Translations under genes and position numbers: made by a program | Assembly: GCF_004295665.1 (NCBI RefSeq) | Contig: NZ_CP034759.1 | Span: 1,488,001-1,552,000 of the forward strand | Direction: 5' to 3' | DNA from: Litorilituus sediminis | GTDB lineage: Bacteria; Pseudomonadota; Gammaproteobacteria; Enterobacterales; Alteromonadaceae | Length of the DNA: 64,000 nt | In this document: positions 9,719 through 21,190 of the stretch, in pieces | Position numbering within the stretch: position 1 is the first letter of the stretch | Layout: every line of letters starts with the position of its first letter | The notes under the pieces: generated by a model | What the model was told of the DNA's origin: nothing | The model's input: only the letters and a program-made list of their open reading frames with translations | Databases searched by the model: none

Positions 9719-10528
9719 TTAAATTTCAGGATCAAAACTGGCGACTTTACTTTCACGTCGCTTGGCTGCGGCGATTTCATCTTCAACAAACTCACCGACT
9801 CGTAACTCAGGTAAATCTTTTGAGCAAACGTCACCACCAAGATTATTAATTTCTTTGCATAAATCAGTTACGCGGCTGTCCATTAAATGAACGTGATCTA
9901 TTAAGCGACCAATGGCTTTAGCAACCGGATCTGGGCTATCCGCGGAAACCGCATAGGCGTCAAAGCCATACTTTTGCGCCACTTGTTCACGCTTGTCATT
10001 TTCTTCACGTACCTTTTTATCTGGTACAATTTTGCCCGGAATACCAACCGCAGTAGCATTAGCGGGTACATCCTTTACAACCACAGAGTTTGAGCCGACT
10101 TTACCACCTTTACCTATAGTGATAGGGCCAAGCACCTGCGCACCTGCACCAATAACGACATTATCTTCTAAGGTTGGGTGACGCTTTCCGGCCTTCCAGC
10201 TAGTACCACCTAACGTAACCCCTTGGTATAAGGTTACGTCATCACCTATTTCAGCAGTGCCGCCAATAACCACCCCCATACCGTGATCAATAAAAAAACG
10301 TCGACCAATAGTTGCGCCTGGGTGAATTTCAATACCAGTTAACCAACGTGAAAATGTTGAGAAAAATCGTGCCAGTAATTTCCAGTTTGCCTTCCACAAT
10401 TTATGACTAATGCGATGAAACCAAACGGCATGTAAGCCCGGATAATTTAGCAATACTTCAAAACTGTTACGGGCAGCTGGATCTCTATCAAAGACACTAT
10501 TAATATCTTCTTTGATACGACTAAACAT
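9719..10528 (-). CDS. cysE: Serine O-acetyltransferase
   Basis: CysE acetylates L-serine with acetyl-CoA in the first committed step of cysteine synthesis, and so provides the substrate used by IscS next door. The 269-residue product has an N-terminal helical domain and a left-handed beta-helix of hexapeptide repeats ([22 protein letters not shown], in part). Catalytic-region motifs are [16 protein letters not shown] and GGTSW...GKRHPTL. The gene lies between trmJ and iscR on the same strand, an order also common in other Gammaproteobacteria. A feedback-sensing C-terminus of the usual kind is present but long. Its start is supported by the family N-terminus MFSRIKEDI. Confidence 0.95.
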   Translation of the reverse strand: MFSRIKEDINSVFDRDPAARNSFEVLLNYPGLHAVWFHRISHKLWKANWKLLARFFSTFSRWLTGIEIHPGATIGRRFFIDHGMGVVIGGTAEIGDDVTLYQGVTLGGTSWKAGKRHPTLEDNVVIGAGAQVLGPITIGKGGKVGSNSVVVKDVPANATAVGIPGKIVPDKKVREENDKREQVAQKYGFDAYAVSADSPDPVAKAIGRLIDHVHLMDSRVTDLCKEINNLGGDVCSKDLPELRVGEFVEDEIAAAKRRESKVASFDPEI

Positions 10529-10578
10529 AATTTTTCCTTACATTAACTATTATCTTGACGCCTATGCGTGTAAGACAA

Positions 10579-11373
10579 TTACTCTTTATTTTCTTTGGCG
10601 GCTCTTTCCATTGAGGCAAGAATACCGCGCATCATTTTAACTTCTTTAACATCTGGTCTTGCGCGATTAAATAAACGACGCAATTTGGTCATCACTAAAC
10701 CTGGGTGATTTTCAACAATAAAGCCTGTCGCTTTTAATGCCTTTTCAAAGTGCTCATAAAAGCGCTCTGTTTCTTCTGTTACCGGATATAGCTCATCATC
10801 TTCACTGGTGGCTTTAACTAAGTTGCCGTTGCCTGTGCTGCGCTCTTGGTAATCTTGATCATGCGCGAGTAAATAACTTGTGCGCACTTCATAACTTAAG
10901 GTTTGTACCGCCATAGCAAGATTTAAAGAGCTATATTCAGGGTTTGCTGGAATTTGTACATGAAAGTGACACATTTGTAGCTCTTCATTAGTTAAGCCGC
11001 TACTTTCTCGGCCAAACACTAAAGCTACTGGGTATTCACTTGCCTCACTGACCATTTTCTCACCACAGTCTCTTGGCTCTAACATAGGCCAGGGTAAGGT
11101 GCGAGAACGGGCACTGGTACCAACCACTAAACCACAATCATCAATCGCCTCTGCTAAAGTACTAACCACTTTGGCATTAGCCAATACATCGGTAGCGCCT
11201 GCAGCGAGTGCTTGGGCTTGACCATTAGGCATTTCGATAGGGTCAACCAAAACTAGCTGACTTAAGCCCATGGTTTTCATCGCACGTGCTGCTGAGCCGA
11301 TATTTCGACAATCAGAGGTATTGACCAAGACAATCTTTACTTTATCTAATAAGTTCTTTGATGATTCAGACAT
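10579..11373 (-). CDS. trmJ: tRNA (cytidine/uridine-32-2'-O)-methyltransferase TrmJ
   Basis: TrmJ is a SPOUT-class enzyme that methylates the ribose at position 32 of several tRNAs using S-adenosylmethionine. The 264-residue product has the N-terminal SPOUT start [19 protein letters not shown] and the knot motifs [13 protein letters not shown] and [16 protein letters not shown]-terminal helical extension (from about residue 170) is as in Escherichia coli TrmJ. It is followed after 50 bases by cysE on the same strand and may be cotranscribed with it. Confidence 0.94.
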   Translation of the reverse strand: MSESSKNLLDKVKIVLVNTSDCRNIGSAARAMKTMGLSQLVLVDPIEMPNGQAQALAAGATDVLANAKVVSTLAEAIDDCGLVVGTSARSRTLPWPMLEPRDCGEKMVSEASEYPVALVFGRESSGLTNEELQMCHFHVQIPANPEYSSLNLAMAVQTLSYEVRTSYLLAHDQDYQERSTGNGNLVKATSEDDELYPVTEETERFYEHFEKALKATGFIVENHPGLVMTKLRRLFNRARPDVKEVKMMRGILASMERAAKENKE

Positions 11374-11833
11374 TCTTTACTCTATTCTTTACTAAATTAC
11401 TAAGCTGCCATTTGATGAAATTAAGATTCACATCTAGATGGCTAAAATTGTTAGCAATTCTATCATAGAAGATTACTGCTGTACTTAATAAAAAGCACGC
11501 GAATTTTGCCTATGGCGCTATGGCGAATTGATCTTTTATAGTTGAATTATCTATATAAGCTGATCTCGGCTTAATAAATAACTCTCTAGCAACTAATTTT
11601 ACTTACTTCTGCGTTAAATTTACTTGCAATAGACTGGCTATTGACGCGAAATTTGCCTTGAATTAAGTGAGAATTATCAAGCTAGAGTGCAAATCTTATG
11701 ATTAACTATTTATATTTCAAATTGTTAGCATATCTCTTAAACCGAATTCAGGTATATATAACATCACACTATTTGCACCGGACAGTTTTTGTACGATTTT
11801 TTACTTGAATTGTTCGCCATCTTAGTTTCATTT
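11374..11833. other. Long AT-rich intergenic region between trmJ and suhB
   Basis: About 460 bases between two divergent genes hold no supportable reading frame. Visible are a small hairpin in the trmJ leader (about 11409-11444) and the large imperfect palindrome listed at 11584-11697. Nothing else is recognised. Confidence 0.6.
11584..11697. repeat. Large imperfect palindrome, intergenic repeat copy A
   Basis: The 114-base sequence starts CTCTAGC and ends GCTAGAG, and its two halves pair along most of their length around a central ACTGG. The blocks TCTGCGTTAAA and GCCTTGAATTAAG recur, in the same relative places, in the palindrome at 50790-50886. This suggests two diverged copies of one mobile or structural repeat family. 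Confidence 0.6.
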
Positions 11834-11842
11834 TGCTATACT
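11834..11842 (+). promoter_or_regulatory. suhB extended -10 promoter
   Basis: A TATACT hexamer (11837-11842) is preceded by TG one base upstream, the extended -10 arrangement. No good -35 is seen. It would start a leader of about 70 bases before suhB. Confidence 0.55.
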
Positions 11843-11852
11843 ACGCGCCGCT

Positions 11853-11892
11853 TGATTTTCCGAGTGCGGAAAATCACTTTTGTTCTTTTAAA
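11853..11892 (+). promoter_or_regulatory. suhB leader: hairpin plus boxA-like element
   Basis: The predicted leader has a 10-bp perfect hairpin (11853-11862 with 11867-11876) and then TGTTCTTTTAAA at 11881-11892, close to the rRNA antitermination boxA (TGCTCTTTAACA). In Escherichia coli the suhB leader carries a boxA through which the Nus complex, of which SuhB is a member, represses suhB. The same autoregulation here is an inference. Confidence 0.55.
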
Positions 11893-11918
11893 AGCCATTT
11901 ACAAATAGGTACTCTATT

Positions 11919-12722
11919 ATGCATCCCATGCTAAATATTGCCGTGCGCGCTGCGCGTACAGCCGGTAAAGTTATTGTTCGCTCATTTGAGCAACTCGACA
12001 AAGTTGAAGTTGAATCTAAAGGCACTAATGATTTTGTTAGTAGTGTTGATATTAACGCTGAACAAGTCATTGTTGAGACTATTCGTAAATCATACCCAGA
12101 ACACACTATTATTGGTGAAGAAACTGGCGTATCTAAGGGCTCAGATGAAGACTATCAATGGATTATCGATCCACTTGATGGCACTACCAACTTTGTTAAA
12201 GGCATTCCTCACTTTGCCGTTTCTATTGCCTTAAAAGTAAAAGGTAAATTAGACCAAGCCGTTATTTTTGATCCAATTCGTGGTGAGTTATTTACTGCAA
12301 GTCGTGGTAAAGGTGCACAATTAAACGGCTTCCGTATTCGTGTAAACAAAAACAAAGAATTAGCTGGCGCAATTCTAGCGACAGGATTCCCATTTAAGCA
12401 TAAACAGCACAGCCAAGCGTATATGGCAATGTTTAGCACATTATTCTTAAAGACTTCAGACATGCGTCGTGCTGGCTCTGCAGCGCTTGATTTAGCTTAT
12501 GTTGCTGCTGGTCGTGTAGACGGTTTCTTTGAAATTGGTTTAAAGCCTTGGGATACCGCTGCAGGTGAGTTACTGGTAATTGAAGCAGGCGGTTTAGTGA
12601 CTGACTTTGTTGGTGGTCATAACCATGCTAAATCAGGCAACATAGTTGCAAGTAGCACTGGCTTACAAAAAGACATCTTAAAAGACATTCGCCCTCATTT
12701 AGGTGAAGCGCTAAGCAAGTAG
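11919..12722 (+). CDS. suhB: Inositol-1-monophosphatase / Nus-complex factor SuhB
   Basis: SuhB is a Mg-dependent inositol monophosphatase-fold protein that in Escherichia coli also acts in rRNA antitermination. The 267-residue product has the same length and the same first residues (MHPMLNIAVRAAR) as the Escherichia coli protein, which fixes the start. Metal-binding motifs are GEETG near residue 67 and the paired Asp of WIIDPLDGTTNFVKG, plus the C-terminal KPWDTAAGELLVIEAGG. It is transcribed alone: a boxA-bearing leader precedes it and a strong terminator follows. Confidence 0.97.
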   Translation: MHPMLNIAVRAARTAGKVIVRSFEQLDKVEVESKGTNDFVSSVDINAEQVIVETIRKSYPEHTIIGEETGVSKGSDEDYQWIIDPLDGTTNFVKGIPHFAVSIALKVKGKLDQAVIFDPIRGELFTASRGKGAQLNGFRIRVNKNKELAGAILATGFPFKHKQHSQAYMAMFSTLFLKTSDMRRAGSAALDLAYVAAGRVDGFFEIGLKPWDTAAGELLVIEAGGLVTDFVGGHNHAKSGNIVASSTGLQKDILKDIRPHLGEALSK

Positions 12723-12756
12723 CAGCACCTGATTTAAAGCGGCTCTGATTAATAAG

Positions 12757-12794
12757 AAAAGCGCTTATGGCTTATTTGCCTAAGCGCTTTTTTT
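12757..12794 (+). terminator. Rho-independent terminator of suhB
   Basis: An 11-bp perfect stem (AAAAGCGCTTA at 12757-12767 with 12781-12791) is followed by a run of Ts. It lies 34 bases after the suhB stop. Confidence 0.9.
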
Positions 12795-12917
12795 ATGGCT
12801 ATTTTTAGCCAACGAAATGCCTTAGTTTTTCTTGTTCTAGCTAGGTAAAAATAATTACTGGCGTTTAATTTGCTATAACTACAATATCTAGTTCTCGATA
12901 GTTATGTAAAAGCAGTC

Positions 12918-13718
12918 ATGAATAACATCAATCCAAATAAACAAGCCTTTGTCAGGGGAGAAGTTGCACTGGTAGGCGCAGGCCCTGGCGACCCTGATTT
13001 ATTAACACTACAAGCTTATCGCTTTATTCAACAAGCCGAGGTTGTTATTTACGATCGCTTAGTCAGTGAAGAAATAATGGCATTACTACCGAGTGAATGT
13101 CAGCGTATCTATGTTGGAAAAAAACAAGCGAATCATAGAGTTCCACAAGAAGGCATCAATAAACTACTACGCGATCATGCCCGTGAAAATAAACGCGTAT
13201 TAAGATTAAAAGGTGGCGACCCCTTTGTTTTTGGTCGTGGCGGTGAAGAAGCACTGTACCTGCTTGAACATGGTATTGCTTGTCATATTGTACCGGGTAT
13301 GACAGCTGCCTCAGCCTGTACAAGTTATGCAGGCATACCGCTAACCCATAGAAAAGTGGCGCGCAGTTGCACCTTTATAACAGGTAATGTGCAAGATAAT
13401 GGTGCATTAGACTTACCTTGGCATACCCTTAACGATAGCCAACAAACTATCGTGTTTTATATGGGCATCACTAGCCTACCTATTATCACAGAGCAATTAA
13501 TCAGTGCTGGAAGAGACTCCAACACGGCAGCAGCAATCATTTGTAATGGCACAAGACAAAGTCAGCAAGTATTTAAAGGCACACTAACTAAGCTAGCTGG
13601 GCTTGTTAAAGAGCACAATATTAAACCACCGAGCTTAATCGTTATCGGTGATGTTATTAACACCTTTAACCAAGCAGAATTATCAAATTTAGGCTACTTA
13701 ACAGCAAAAACAAGCTAG
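12918..13718 (+). CDS. cobA: Uroporphyrinogen-III C-methyltransferase
   Basis: The enzyme methylates uroporphyrinogen III twice with S-adenosylmethionine to give precorrin-2, the branch to siroheme and cobalamin. The 266-residue product is a single tetrapyrrole-methylase domain without the CysG dehydrogenase/ferrochelatase part. Motifs are VGAGPGDPDLLTL near residue 19, RLKGGDPFVFGRGGEE near residue 94, and VPGMTAASACTSYAGIPLTHR. The gene is isolated between suhB and an opposing helicase gene and not with nitrite or sulfite reductase genes, so which end product it serves cannot be told from the window. Confidence 0.93.
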   Translation: MNNINPNKQAFVRGEVALVGAGPGDPDLLTLQAYRFIQQAEVVIYDRLVSEEIMALLPSECQRIYVGKKQANHRVPQEGINKLLRDHARENKRVLRLKGGDPFVFGRGGEEALYLLEHGIACHIVPGMTAASACTSYAGIPLTHRKVARSCTFITGNVQDNGALDLPWHTLNDSQQTIVFYMGITSLPIITEQLISAGRDSNTAAAIICNGTRQSQQVFKGTLTKLAGLVKEHNIKPPSLIVIGDVINTFNQAELSNLGYLTAKTS

Positions 13719-13766
13719 GCTGAGTAGTTAAAATACTACCAGCCTACTCTATGATTGTGCAGAGTA

Positions 13767-15215
13767 TTAGCGGTTTTGATTCTTGCTGGTACGGCTATTA
13801 GCTCGGCTTGGCTTTTTAGCCTGTGCTTGGTTGTTATTAGCATTGCCTTTGCTTGGGTTTTGCTTTGGCTTTTTTCCTTGTTTATTTTTATTGCTATTAG
13901 CGCTATTTCCAGTAGTTTTTTTATTGGCCGGCTTACGCTGCGCTTTTGCAGGCTGATGACCACGAGCATTTTCCCCTGAGCGCTGGCCGTCTTTATGCTC
14001 TACTTTGGCCTGCTTAGGTTTTTTCGGTTTCTTTGGCTTTTTCGCTTTTAATGGTCTTATAGGTCGAGACTCACCCAACTCATTAACCGGCACAAAACCT
14101 TCAATAACACGACGCTCTATATGCTGTTGAATAACATGTTCAACATCCCAGAGTAACTGTAGTTCATCTGCACACACAAAAGATAATGCCTGACCTGTAT
14201 TCCCAGCACGTGCTGTTCGTCCAATACGATGCACATAATCTTCAGGTACATTTGGTAATTCAAAGTTAACCACTTGCGGTAATAAATCAATATCAATACC
14301 ACGGGCGGCGATATCAGTTGCCACTAAGATTTTAACCGAGCCGTCCTTAAAGGCAGCAAGCGCTTTAGTGCGCGCCCCTTGGCTCTTATTGCCATGAATG
14401 GCTGCTGCTGATAAGCCCTCACTTTCAAGATGACGCGTCAATCGATTAGCACCGTGTTTGGTTTTAGTAAACACTAACACCTGCTGCCAATTATTTTCTT
14501 TAATTAGGTGTGTTAATAATGCAGGCTTACGCTTTTTATCTACTGCGGTTATCCACTGAGTCACTTTTTCCGCAGTGCTGTTTTCTGGGTTCACTGAAAT
14601 CTCAAGCGGCTTATGTACTAAGCCTTTGGCTAATTCACGTATTTCAGGCGAAAAAGTTGCTGAGAATAATAAGTTTTGTCGCTGTTTAGGTAATAACGCC
14701 AAGATCTTTTTAATATCACGTAAAAAGCCCATATCTAGCATACGATCGGCTTCATCTAGCACTAACACTTCCAGTTGCGAAAACTTAAGCGCATTTTGGT
14801 TATATAAATCCAGTAAGCGCCCCGGTGTCGCCACTAAAATATCAACGCCTTTTCTAAGGCGCATCATTTGTGGGTTAATTTTAACGCCGCCAAAAACCAC
14901 CGTAGAGCTAATATTTACGTGTTTTGCATAAGTTTCTACACTATCACCTACTTGCGCCGCTAACTCTCTGGTTGGCGTTAACACTAAAGCGCGAACATTG
15001 TTCGATGAGACTTTATTACCAAACGATAAACGCTCAAGTAAAGGTAAAGTAAAGCCTGCGGTTTTACCTGTGCCAGTTTGCGCTGCCGCCATAATATCGC
15101 GACCTGAAATAACCGCAGGAATTGCTTGCGCTTGAATAGGCGAAGGTGTTTGATAACCTTGCTCAGCAACGGCTTTTAGAATTGGGGCAGATAAACCTAG
15201 TGAGGTAAAACTCAT
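13767..15215 (-). CDS. rhlE: DEAD-box RNA helicase, RhlE type
   Basis: An ATP-dependent RNA helicase of the kind involved in ribosome assembly and RNA decay, often needed in the cold. The 482-residue product has all core motifs in order: the Q motif region (PIQAQAIP), [36 protein letters not shown], and in the second domain [11 protein letters not shown] and [10 protein letters not shown]. From about residue 385 a Lys/Pro/Asn/Ala-rich basic tail of nearly 100 residues follows, beginning with [10 protein letters not shown]. RhlE is preferred over SrmB or CsdA because of the MSFTSLGLS start and single-domain core followed by a basic tail. The orthology is an inference. Confidence 0.85.
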   Translation of the reverse strand: MSFTSLGLSAPILKAVAEQGYQTPSPIQAQAIPAVISGRDIMAAAQTGTGKTAGFTLPLLERLSFGNKVSSNNVRALVLTPTRELAAQVGDSVETYAKHVNISSTVVFGGVKINPQMMRLRKGVDILVATPGRLLDLYNQNALKFSQLEVLVLDEADRMLDMGFLRDIKKILALLPKQRQNLLFSATFSPEIRELAKGLVHKPLEISVNPENSTAEKVTQWITAVDKKRKPALLTHLIKENNWQQVLVFTKTKHGANRLTRHLESEGLSAAAIHGNKSQGARTKALAAFKDGSVKILVATDIAARGIDIDLLPQVVNFELPNVPEDYVHRIGRTARAGNTGQALSFVCADELQLLWDVEHVIQQHIERRVIEGFVPVNELGESRPIRPLKAKKPKKPKKPKQAKVEHKDGQRSGENARGHQPAKAQRKPANKKTTGNSANSNKNKQGKKPKQNPSKGNANNNQAQAKKPSRANSRTSKNQNR

Positions 15216-15340
15216 AAATACTCTCTTTGAAACATATAAGGCTAGAAATAGTGTGCTTAAAACAACACCTAGCCGTGAGGGCGTGCAGGATACAGTAAGG
15301 GTAAGTGTAGTGCAATTATTATCAGGTGTATGTTAGCAAC

Positions 15341-15369
15341 AAAAAAGCCGACAGCTAAGTGTCGGCTTT
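15341..15369 (-). terminator. Terminator of the queA-secF gene group
   Basis: A 10-bp perfect stem (AAAGCCGACA at 15344-15353 with 15360-15369) is followed on the minus strand by a T run at 15346-15341. It lies 29 bases past the secF stop. Confidence 0.85.
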
Positions 15370-15397
15370 TACTAAATTGCTTTAGTTAAGCTAAATG

Positions 15398-16345
15398 CTA
15401 AGGCATCATTTCTTCTTGATCAGCACCTTCTTTTTCAATCACTTCAGGGATCAAATCTTCTTTTGAAATGCCTAAAGTTAATGCTACTGATGAAGCAACA
15501 TAAATTGACGAGTAAGTACCAACAAAAACACCAAATAATAACGCAGTAGCAAAACCATGAATTAAAGCACCACCCCAGAAAAACAACGCTGCTAATACCA
15601 ATAAGGTTGTCAATGAGGTAATAAAGGTACGACTTAAGGTTTGCGTTAATGAGATATTGATGATCTCTTCAGCAGTACCAGTACGTAACTTACGGAAGTT
15701 TTCACGAATACGGTCAGAAACAACAATGGTATCGTTAAGGGAGTAACCAATAACAGCCAAAATTGCCGCCAGTACCGTTAAGTCAAACTCTAAACCTAGT
15801 ACAGAGAATAAGCCCAGTGTTAACAAGACATCATGGAATAATGCTGCCACAGAGCCGATAGCAAAGCGCCACTCAAAGCGAAAGGCAACATACACTAAAA
15901 TACAAATTAGTGCCGTTAACATGGCTAAGCCACCCTGCTCAGCTAGTTCATCACCAACACTTGCTCCAACAAACTCAATACGGCGCATATCTATGTTTTG
16001 CCCAGTATTTTCTTGCAAAATATCAAGTACTTGGTTACCTAACATTTCCGCTTTAACGTCATCACGTAAACCTAAGCGAATGACAACATCACGGCTACTC
16101 CCGTAAAATTGAATTTTCGCTTCAGGATAACCATTACTGGTCATAACACCGCGTAGCGTTTCCAAATCAGCGGCTTGTTCAAAGCCTACTTCAATTAAGG
16201 TACCGCCAGTAAAATCTAAACCAAAGTTTAACTTATTGGTGGCCAGAGAGGCGACTGCCGCCAGCATTAATAGTGCACTAAAGATCATCGCATACTTGCG
16301 ATAGCTCATAAAGGCAACAGTTTCTTTTAATCTAAAACTAAACAT
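15398..16345 (-). CDS. secF: Protein translocase subunit SecF
   Basis: SecF forms, with SecD, the proton-driven accessory complex that helps late steps of Sec export. The 315-residue inner-membrane protein has a first membrane helix near residues 14-36, the periplasmic domain starting NFGLDFTGGTLIEVGF, and five further helices in the C-terminal half. The conserved IGYSLNDTIVVSDRIRENFR is present. It follows secD by 21 bases and ends the group before a terminator. Confidence 0.97.
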   Translation of the reverse strand: MFSFRLKETVAFMSYRKYAMIFSALLMLAAVASLATNKLNFGLDFTGGTLIEVGFEQAADLETLRGVMTSNGYPEAKIQFYGSSRDVVIRLGLRDDVKAEMLGNQVLDILQENTGQNIDMRRIEFVGASVGDELAEQGGLAMLTALICILVYVAFRFEWRFAIGSVAALFHDVLLTLGLFSVLGLEFDLTVLAAILAVIGYSLNDTIVVSDRIRENFRKLRTGTAEEIINISLTQTLSRTFITSLTTLLVLAALFFWGGALIHGFATALLFGVFVGTYSSIYVASSVALTLGISKEDLIPEVIEKEGADQEEMMP

Positions 16346-16366
16346 AATCTTTAAACTCTCACCTTA

Positions 16367-18214
16367 CTATATAGAAAGCTTTTCAAGGCGTTTACCACCC
16401 CAAACAGCATTAACTACCGCTCTTGATGCCACAACAGAGGTAAACATTGAGGTGATAATACCAATTGACAATGTTACCGCGAAACCTTTCACAGGGCCTG
16501 TACCAACAGCAAATAAAATAAGCGCGGCAATTAAGGTGGTGATATTGGCATCAATAATAGTTGAAAACGCTGCTTCATAACCTTGGTGAATGGCTTGTTG
16601 AATTGACTTACCTTCACGAATTTCTTCACGGATACGTTCAAAAATAAGCACGTTAGCATCAACTGCCATACCTACGGTTAATACAATACCTGCCATACCC
16701 GGCAAGGTTAATGTCGCACCTGGGATCATTGACATAACACCAACAATCAATACTAAGTTAGCACCTAAGGCTAAGTTAGCGACCACACCAAAGGCACGGT
16801 AATAGAACATCATAAAGGCAAAAACAAAAGCAAAACCTAACATAATGGCTTTAAAGCCTAACTGTACGTTTTCAGCACCTAGCGTTGGACCAACCGTACG
16901 TTCTTCAACAATAGTAATTGGCGCAATCAAGGCACCCGCTCTAAGTAATAGTGCTAAGTTATGGGCTTCAGCTTGACTGCCAGCACCAGTAATACGGAAA
17001 GTTTTACCTAAACGCGCTTGAATGGTGGCAATTGAGATGATTTCTTCAACTTTTTCAAAGATGATATTACCTTCAGCATCTTTCTTATCTGTCGCTTTGT
17101 ACTCAATAAATACCGTAGCCATTGGCTTACCAATATTGTTTTTCGTACCGTTAGACATCTTGCTACCGCCAGCACTATCAAGCGAGATATTTACTTGTGG
17201 GCGTGAATATTCATCAAAGCCAGATTTAGCATCGGTGATGTGATCACCCGTTAGCATAATACGCTTTTTAAGTAGTGATGGTTTGCCATCACGGTCGGTA
17301 AGTAAAATTGAGCTCGCTGGCACACGACCATTTAACGCGCTGGTTAAGTCACCTTCAGTATCAACTAATCTAAACTCAATCGTTGCCGTCGCATTTAAGA
17401 TCTCTTTCGCTTTTGCTGTATCTTGTACACCCGGTAACTCAATCACTATGTGCTTTTTACCTTGACGTTGTACTAATGGCTCAGCGACACCTAACTCATT
17501 AACACGATTACGGATGATAGTAATGTTTTGTTGCAGCGCATATTCACGAATTTCTTTTTGCTTTTGCTCAGTCATCGACGCTTTAATTAACAGCTCATCT
17601 TCATCAGTTGTTAAAACAAGATCACGATAGCGCTTTTCTAGTAACGACTCCGCGGCTTGTAAATCTTCAACTTTACGGAATATTACTACTATGTTGTCGC
17701 CGTCTTCTTTAACGCTACGATAACGAATTTTCTCATTACGTAAATCGTTACGAAATTCACCCACTAAGCCCGCTTTGGCTTTTGCCATCGCTTCTTTCAT
17801 GTTCACTTCCATTAAGAAGCTAACACCACCACTTAAATCAAGACCTAGCTTCATTGGCGCACCACCAATGCTTGCTAACCAGTCTGGTGTATTTGGTGTT
17901 AAATTTAACGCGACTGAATATTGCTTGCCTAAATGGTCATCAAGAATATCACGGGCTTTTAGTTGCGACTCAGTGTCTTTAAAGCGCGTTAAAATCTGCC
18001 CTTTGTCCAAGGCAATGTTGTCGTAAGCAATATTATTTTGTTCTAATTGTGCTTTCACTTGATCAAGTGTTGCGGCATCAGCTTCAACACCTCGTAAGCC
18101 AGACACCTGAACAGCTGGCGCTTCACCATATAGGTTAGGTGTGGCATAGAGCGCACCTAAGGCAACAATAAATGCCACCATCAGTGTTTTCCATAAAGGG
18201 TACTTGTTTAACAC
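16367..18214 (-). CDS. secD: Protein translocase subunit SecD
   Basis: The 615-residue partner of SecF has a first membrane helix near the N-terminus and a large periplasmic domain including [15 protein letters not shown] near residue 124. The six-helix C-terminal membrane part contains [25 protein letters not shown]. Length equals that of Escherichia coli SecD. yajC lies upstream and secF downstream on the same strand. A hairpin without a good T run sits between yajC and secD. Confidence 0.97.
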   Translation of the reverse strand: MLNKYPLWKTLMVAFIVALGALYATPNLYGEAPAVQVSGLRGVEADAATLDQVKAQLEQNNIAYDNIALDKGQILTRFKDTESQLKARDILDDHLGKQYSVALNLTPNTPDWLASIGGAPMKLGLDLSGGVSFLMEVNMKEAMAKAKAGLVGEFRNDLRNEKIRYRSVKEDGDNIVVIFRKVEDLQAAESLLEKRYRDLVLTTDEDELLIKASMTEQKQKEIREYALQQNITIIRNRVNELGVAEPLVQRQGKKHIVIELPGVQDTAKAKEILNATATIEFRLVDTEGDLTSALNGRVPASSILLTDRDGKPSLLKKRIMLTGDHITDAKSGFDEYSRPQVNISLDSAGGSKMSNGTKNNIGKPMATVFIEYKATDKKDAEGNIIFEKVEEIISIATIQARLGKTFRITGAGSQAEAHNLALLLRAGALIAPITIVEERTVGPTLGAENVQLGFKAIMLGFAFVFAFMMFYYRAFGVVANLALGANLVLIVGVMSMIPGATLTLPGMAGIVLTVGMAVDANVLIFERIREEIREGKSIQQAIHQGYEAAFSTIIDANITTLIAALILFAVGTGPVKGFAVTLSIGIITSMFTSVVASRAVVNAVWGGKRLEKLSI

Positions 18215-18270
18215 TATGTGTCCTTTTTTATCTTAAATTGAGCACGGCTATAACAACTTTTATTTAAGCA

Positions 18271-18302
18271 AAAGGCTTATTTACCAAAGAAAATAAGCCT
18301 TT
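18271..18302 (-). promoter_or_regulatory. Hairpin between yajC and secD
   Basis: An 11-bp perfect stem (AAAGGCTTATT at 18271-18281 with 18292-18302) lies 15 bases past the yajC stop. On the minus strand only an interrupted TTTTGCTT follows, so partial termination or mRNA stabilisation is more likely than full termination. Confidence 0.5.
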
Positions 18303-18316
18303 AAATAAAAAATCAA

Positions 18317-18655
18317 TTATAAGTTTTTCATTGTGCCTTTAGGTAAAACCGCACTAATGGCTGCTTTTTGAATTGTCACTTCAGTACCTTCAGCAACACT
18401 GATAGCAATAAAATCTTTCTCATCAGATACTTTAACGATTTTACCAACAATACCACCTTGAGTTAGTACTTCATCACCTTTAGATAAGGCTTCCATTAAG
18501 CTTTTATGCTCTTTTACACGTTTAGCTTGCGGGCGGTAAATCATAAAGTAAAACACTAAACCAAACACGGCTAGCATAATGATCATTTCCATGCCACCAC
18601 CGGCTGGTGCTGGAGCGCCTGCTTGAGCGTGTGCTGTACCGATTAATAAACTCAT
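18317..18655 (-). CDS. yajC: Sec translocon accessory protein YajC
   Basis: A 112-residue inner-membrane protein of the SecDF-YajC complex. It has one membrane helix (about residues 21-40, MEMIIMLAVFGLVFYFMIYR in part), then the conserved FYFMIYRPQAKR and a small soluble beta-rich domain (LTQGGIVGKIVKV). The stretch before the helix is Ala/Gly/Pro-rich. It stands between tgt and secD on the same strand, the standard order. Confidence 0.95.
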   Translation of the reverse strand: MSLLIGTAHAQAGAPAPAGGGMEMIIMLAVFGLVFYFMIYRPQAKRVKEHKSLMEALSKGDEVLTQGGIVGKIVKVSDEKDFIAISVAEGTEVTIQKAAISAVLPKGTMKNL

Positions 18656-18732
18656 AATATCCTCTTACTTCTTATTATTTAAAAACTGAACATGACACCA
18701 ATAGCTATATCAGTGTCAGAAAATTCTTACCA

Positions 18733-19893
<1,161 letters not shown>

Positions 19894-19976
19894 TTACTCT
19901 CTTCACCCACTAGCAAAACAGGCCGGCGGTGCTTAGTTTATTGATTGGTAAGTGAATATTTACCAACACACAATTG

Positions 19977-21038
19977 TTATGCTGATGTTTGTTTAGTTAA
20001 AAACATGGCATCGCCATAACTAAAAAATCGATACTTTTCCTTAATGGCATGCTGATAAGCAGGCATAATATGCTCATAACCTGCAAAAGCACTCACTAAC
20101 ATTAATAAGGTTGATTCAGATAAATGAAAGTTAGTAAGTAAGGCATCCACCAGTTTAAATTGATAACCTGGGGTGATAAAAATATCTGTATCACCATAAA
20201 AGGCGCTTAAGGCTTCGCCTTTATCACTAGCAGCTTTAGCAGCGCTTTCTAACGAACGTACTGACGTTGTGCCAACTGCAACAATTCGACCACCGCGCGC
20301 TTTAGTATTTTGAATTTGCTGAACAACCTCATCAGGCACTTCAACATATTCAGCATGCATAATATGATCAGCAATTTCGTCTACTTTAACTGGCTGGAAT
20401 GTACCGGCACCAACATGCAAAGTAACAAACGCTAACTCAACACCTTTAGCTTTTATTTTCTCTAAAATGGCTTCATCAAAGTGTAAACCTGCGGTAGGCG
20501 CGGCAACGGCGCCAGGTTTTTCATTATAAACCGTTTGATAGCGCTCTTTATCACTGTCTTCATCAGGTCTATCTATGTAAGGAGGTAGCGGCATATGGCC
20601 AATATCTTCAAGAATATTTAACACCCCTTGCTCACCATGAAATTTAAGTTCAAATAACGCGCCGTGGCGCGCAACCATAGTGGCTTTAATTTCAGCATTT
20701 TCTTTACCGGCAAAAAGCAGCTCAGCATCAACTTTAGGTGATTTACTTGAGCGGATATGCGCTAGAACACTATGTTGGTCTAACATACGCTCAACCAGTA
20801 CCTCTATTTTACCGCCAGTCGACTTTTGACCGAACATGCGCGCAGGTATTACACGAGTATTATTAAACACTAATAAATCACCGGCATTGAGTTGTTCGAT
20901 AATATCCACAAAACCTAAATCTTGAATGCGACCCGAATTGCCATCTAAAGTCATCAAGCGACTACCAGTACGATCAGCTTTAGGGTAACGAGCAATAAGC
21001 TCTTCGGGAAGGTTAAATGAAAAATCGGATACTCGCAT
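19977..21038 (-). CDS. queA: S-adenosylmethionine:tRNA ribosyltransferase-isomerase
   Basis: QueA converts preQ1-tRNA to epoxyqueuosine-tRNA using the ribosyl part of S-adenosylmethionine. The 353-residue product has the family start [19 protein letters not shown] and the motifs [39 protein letters not shown] and [14 protein letters not shown]. It is the first gene of the queA-tgt-yajC-secD-secF group, with 86 bases to tgt. Confidence 0.97.
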   Translation of the reverse strand: MRVSDFSFNLPEELIARYPKADRTGSRLMTLDGNSGRIQDLGFVDIIEQLNAGDLLVFNNTRVIPARMFGQKSTGGKIEVLVERMLDQHSVLAHIRSSKSPKVDAELLFAGKENAEIKATMVARHGALFELKFHGEQGVLNILEDIGHMPLPPYIDRPDEDSDKERYQTVYNEKPGAVAAPTAGLHFDEAILEKIKAKGVELAFVTLHVGAGTFQPVKVDEIADHIMHAEYVEVPDEVVQQIQNTKARGGRIVAVGTTSVRSLESAAKAASDKGEALSAFYGDTDIFITPGYQFKLVDALLTNFHLSESTLLMLVSAFAGYEHIMPAYQHAIKEKYRFFSYGDAMFLTKQTSA

Positions 21039-21190
21039 GAATTGACTAATCGCTCACTATTGGTTTCTGACAGTATTACGCCGCAAACTACAAGCGCGTA
21101 AACTTAAATTAAAAAGCGGCTAATTTTAAAACCGCGCGCCCCTGATAGCAAGTTAAACTCCGTTTTAAAGCTGTAATAGCATTTTTTATG

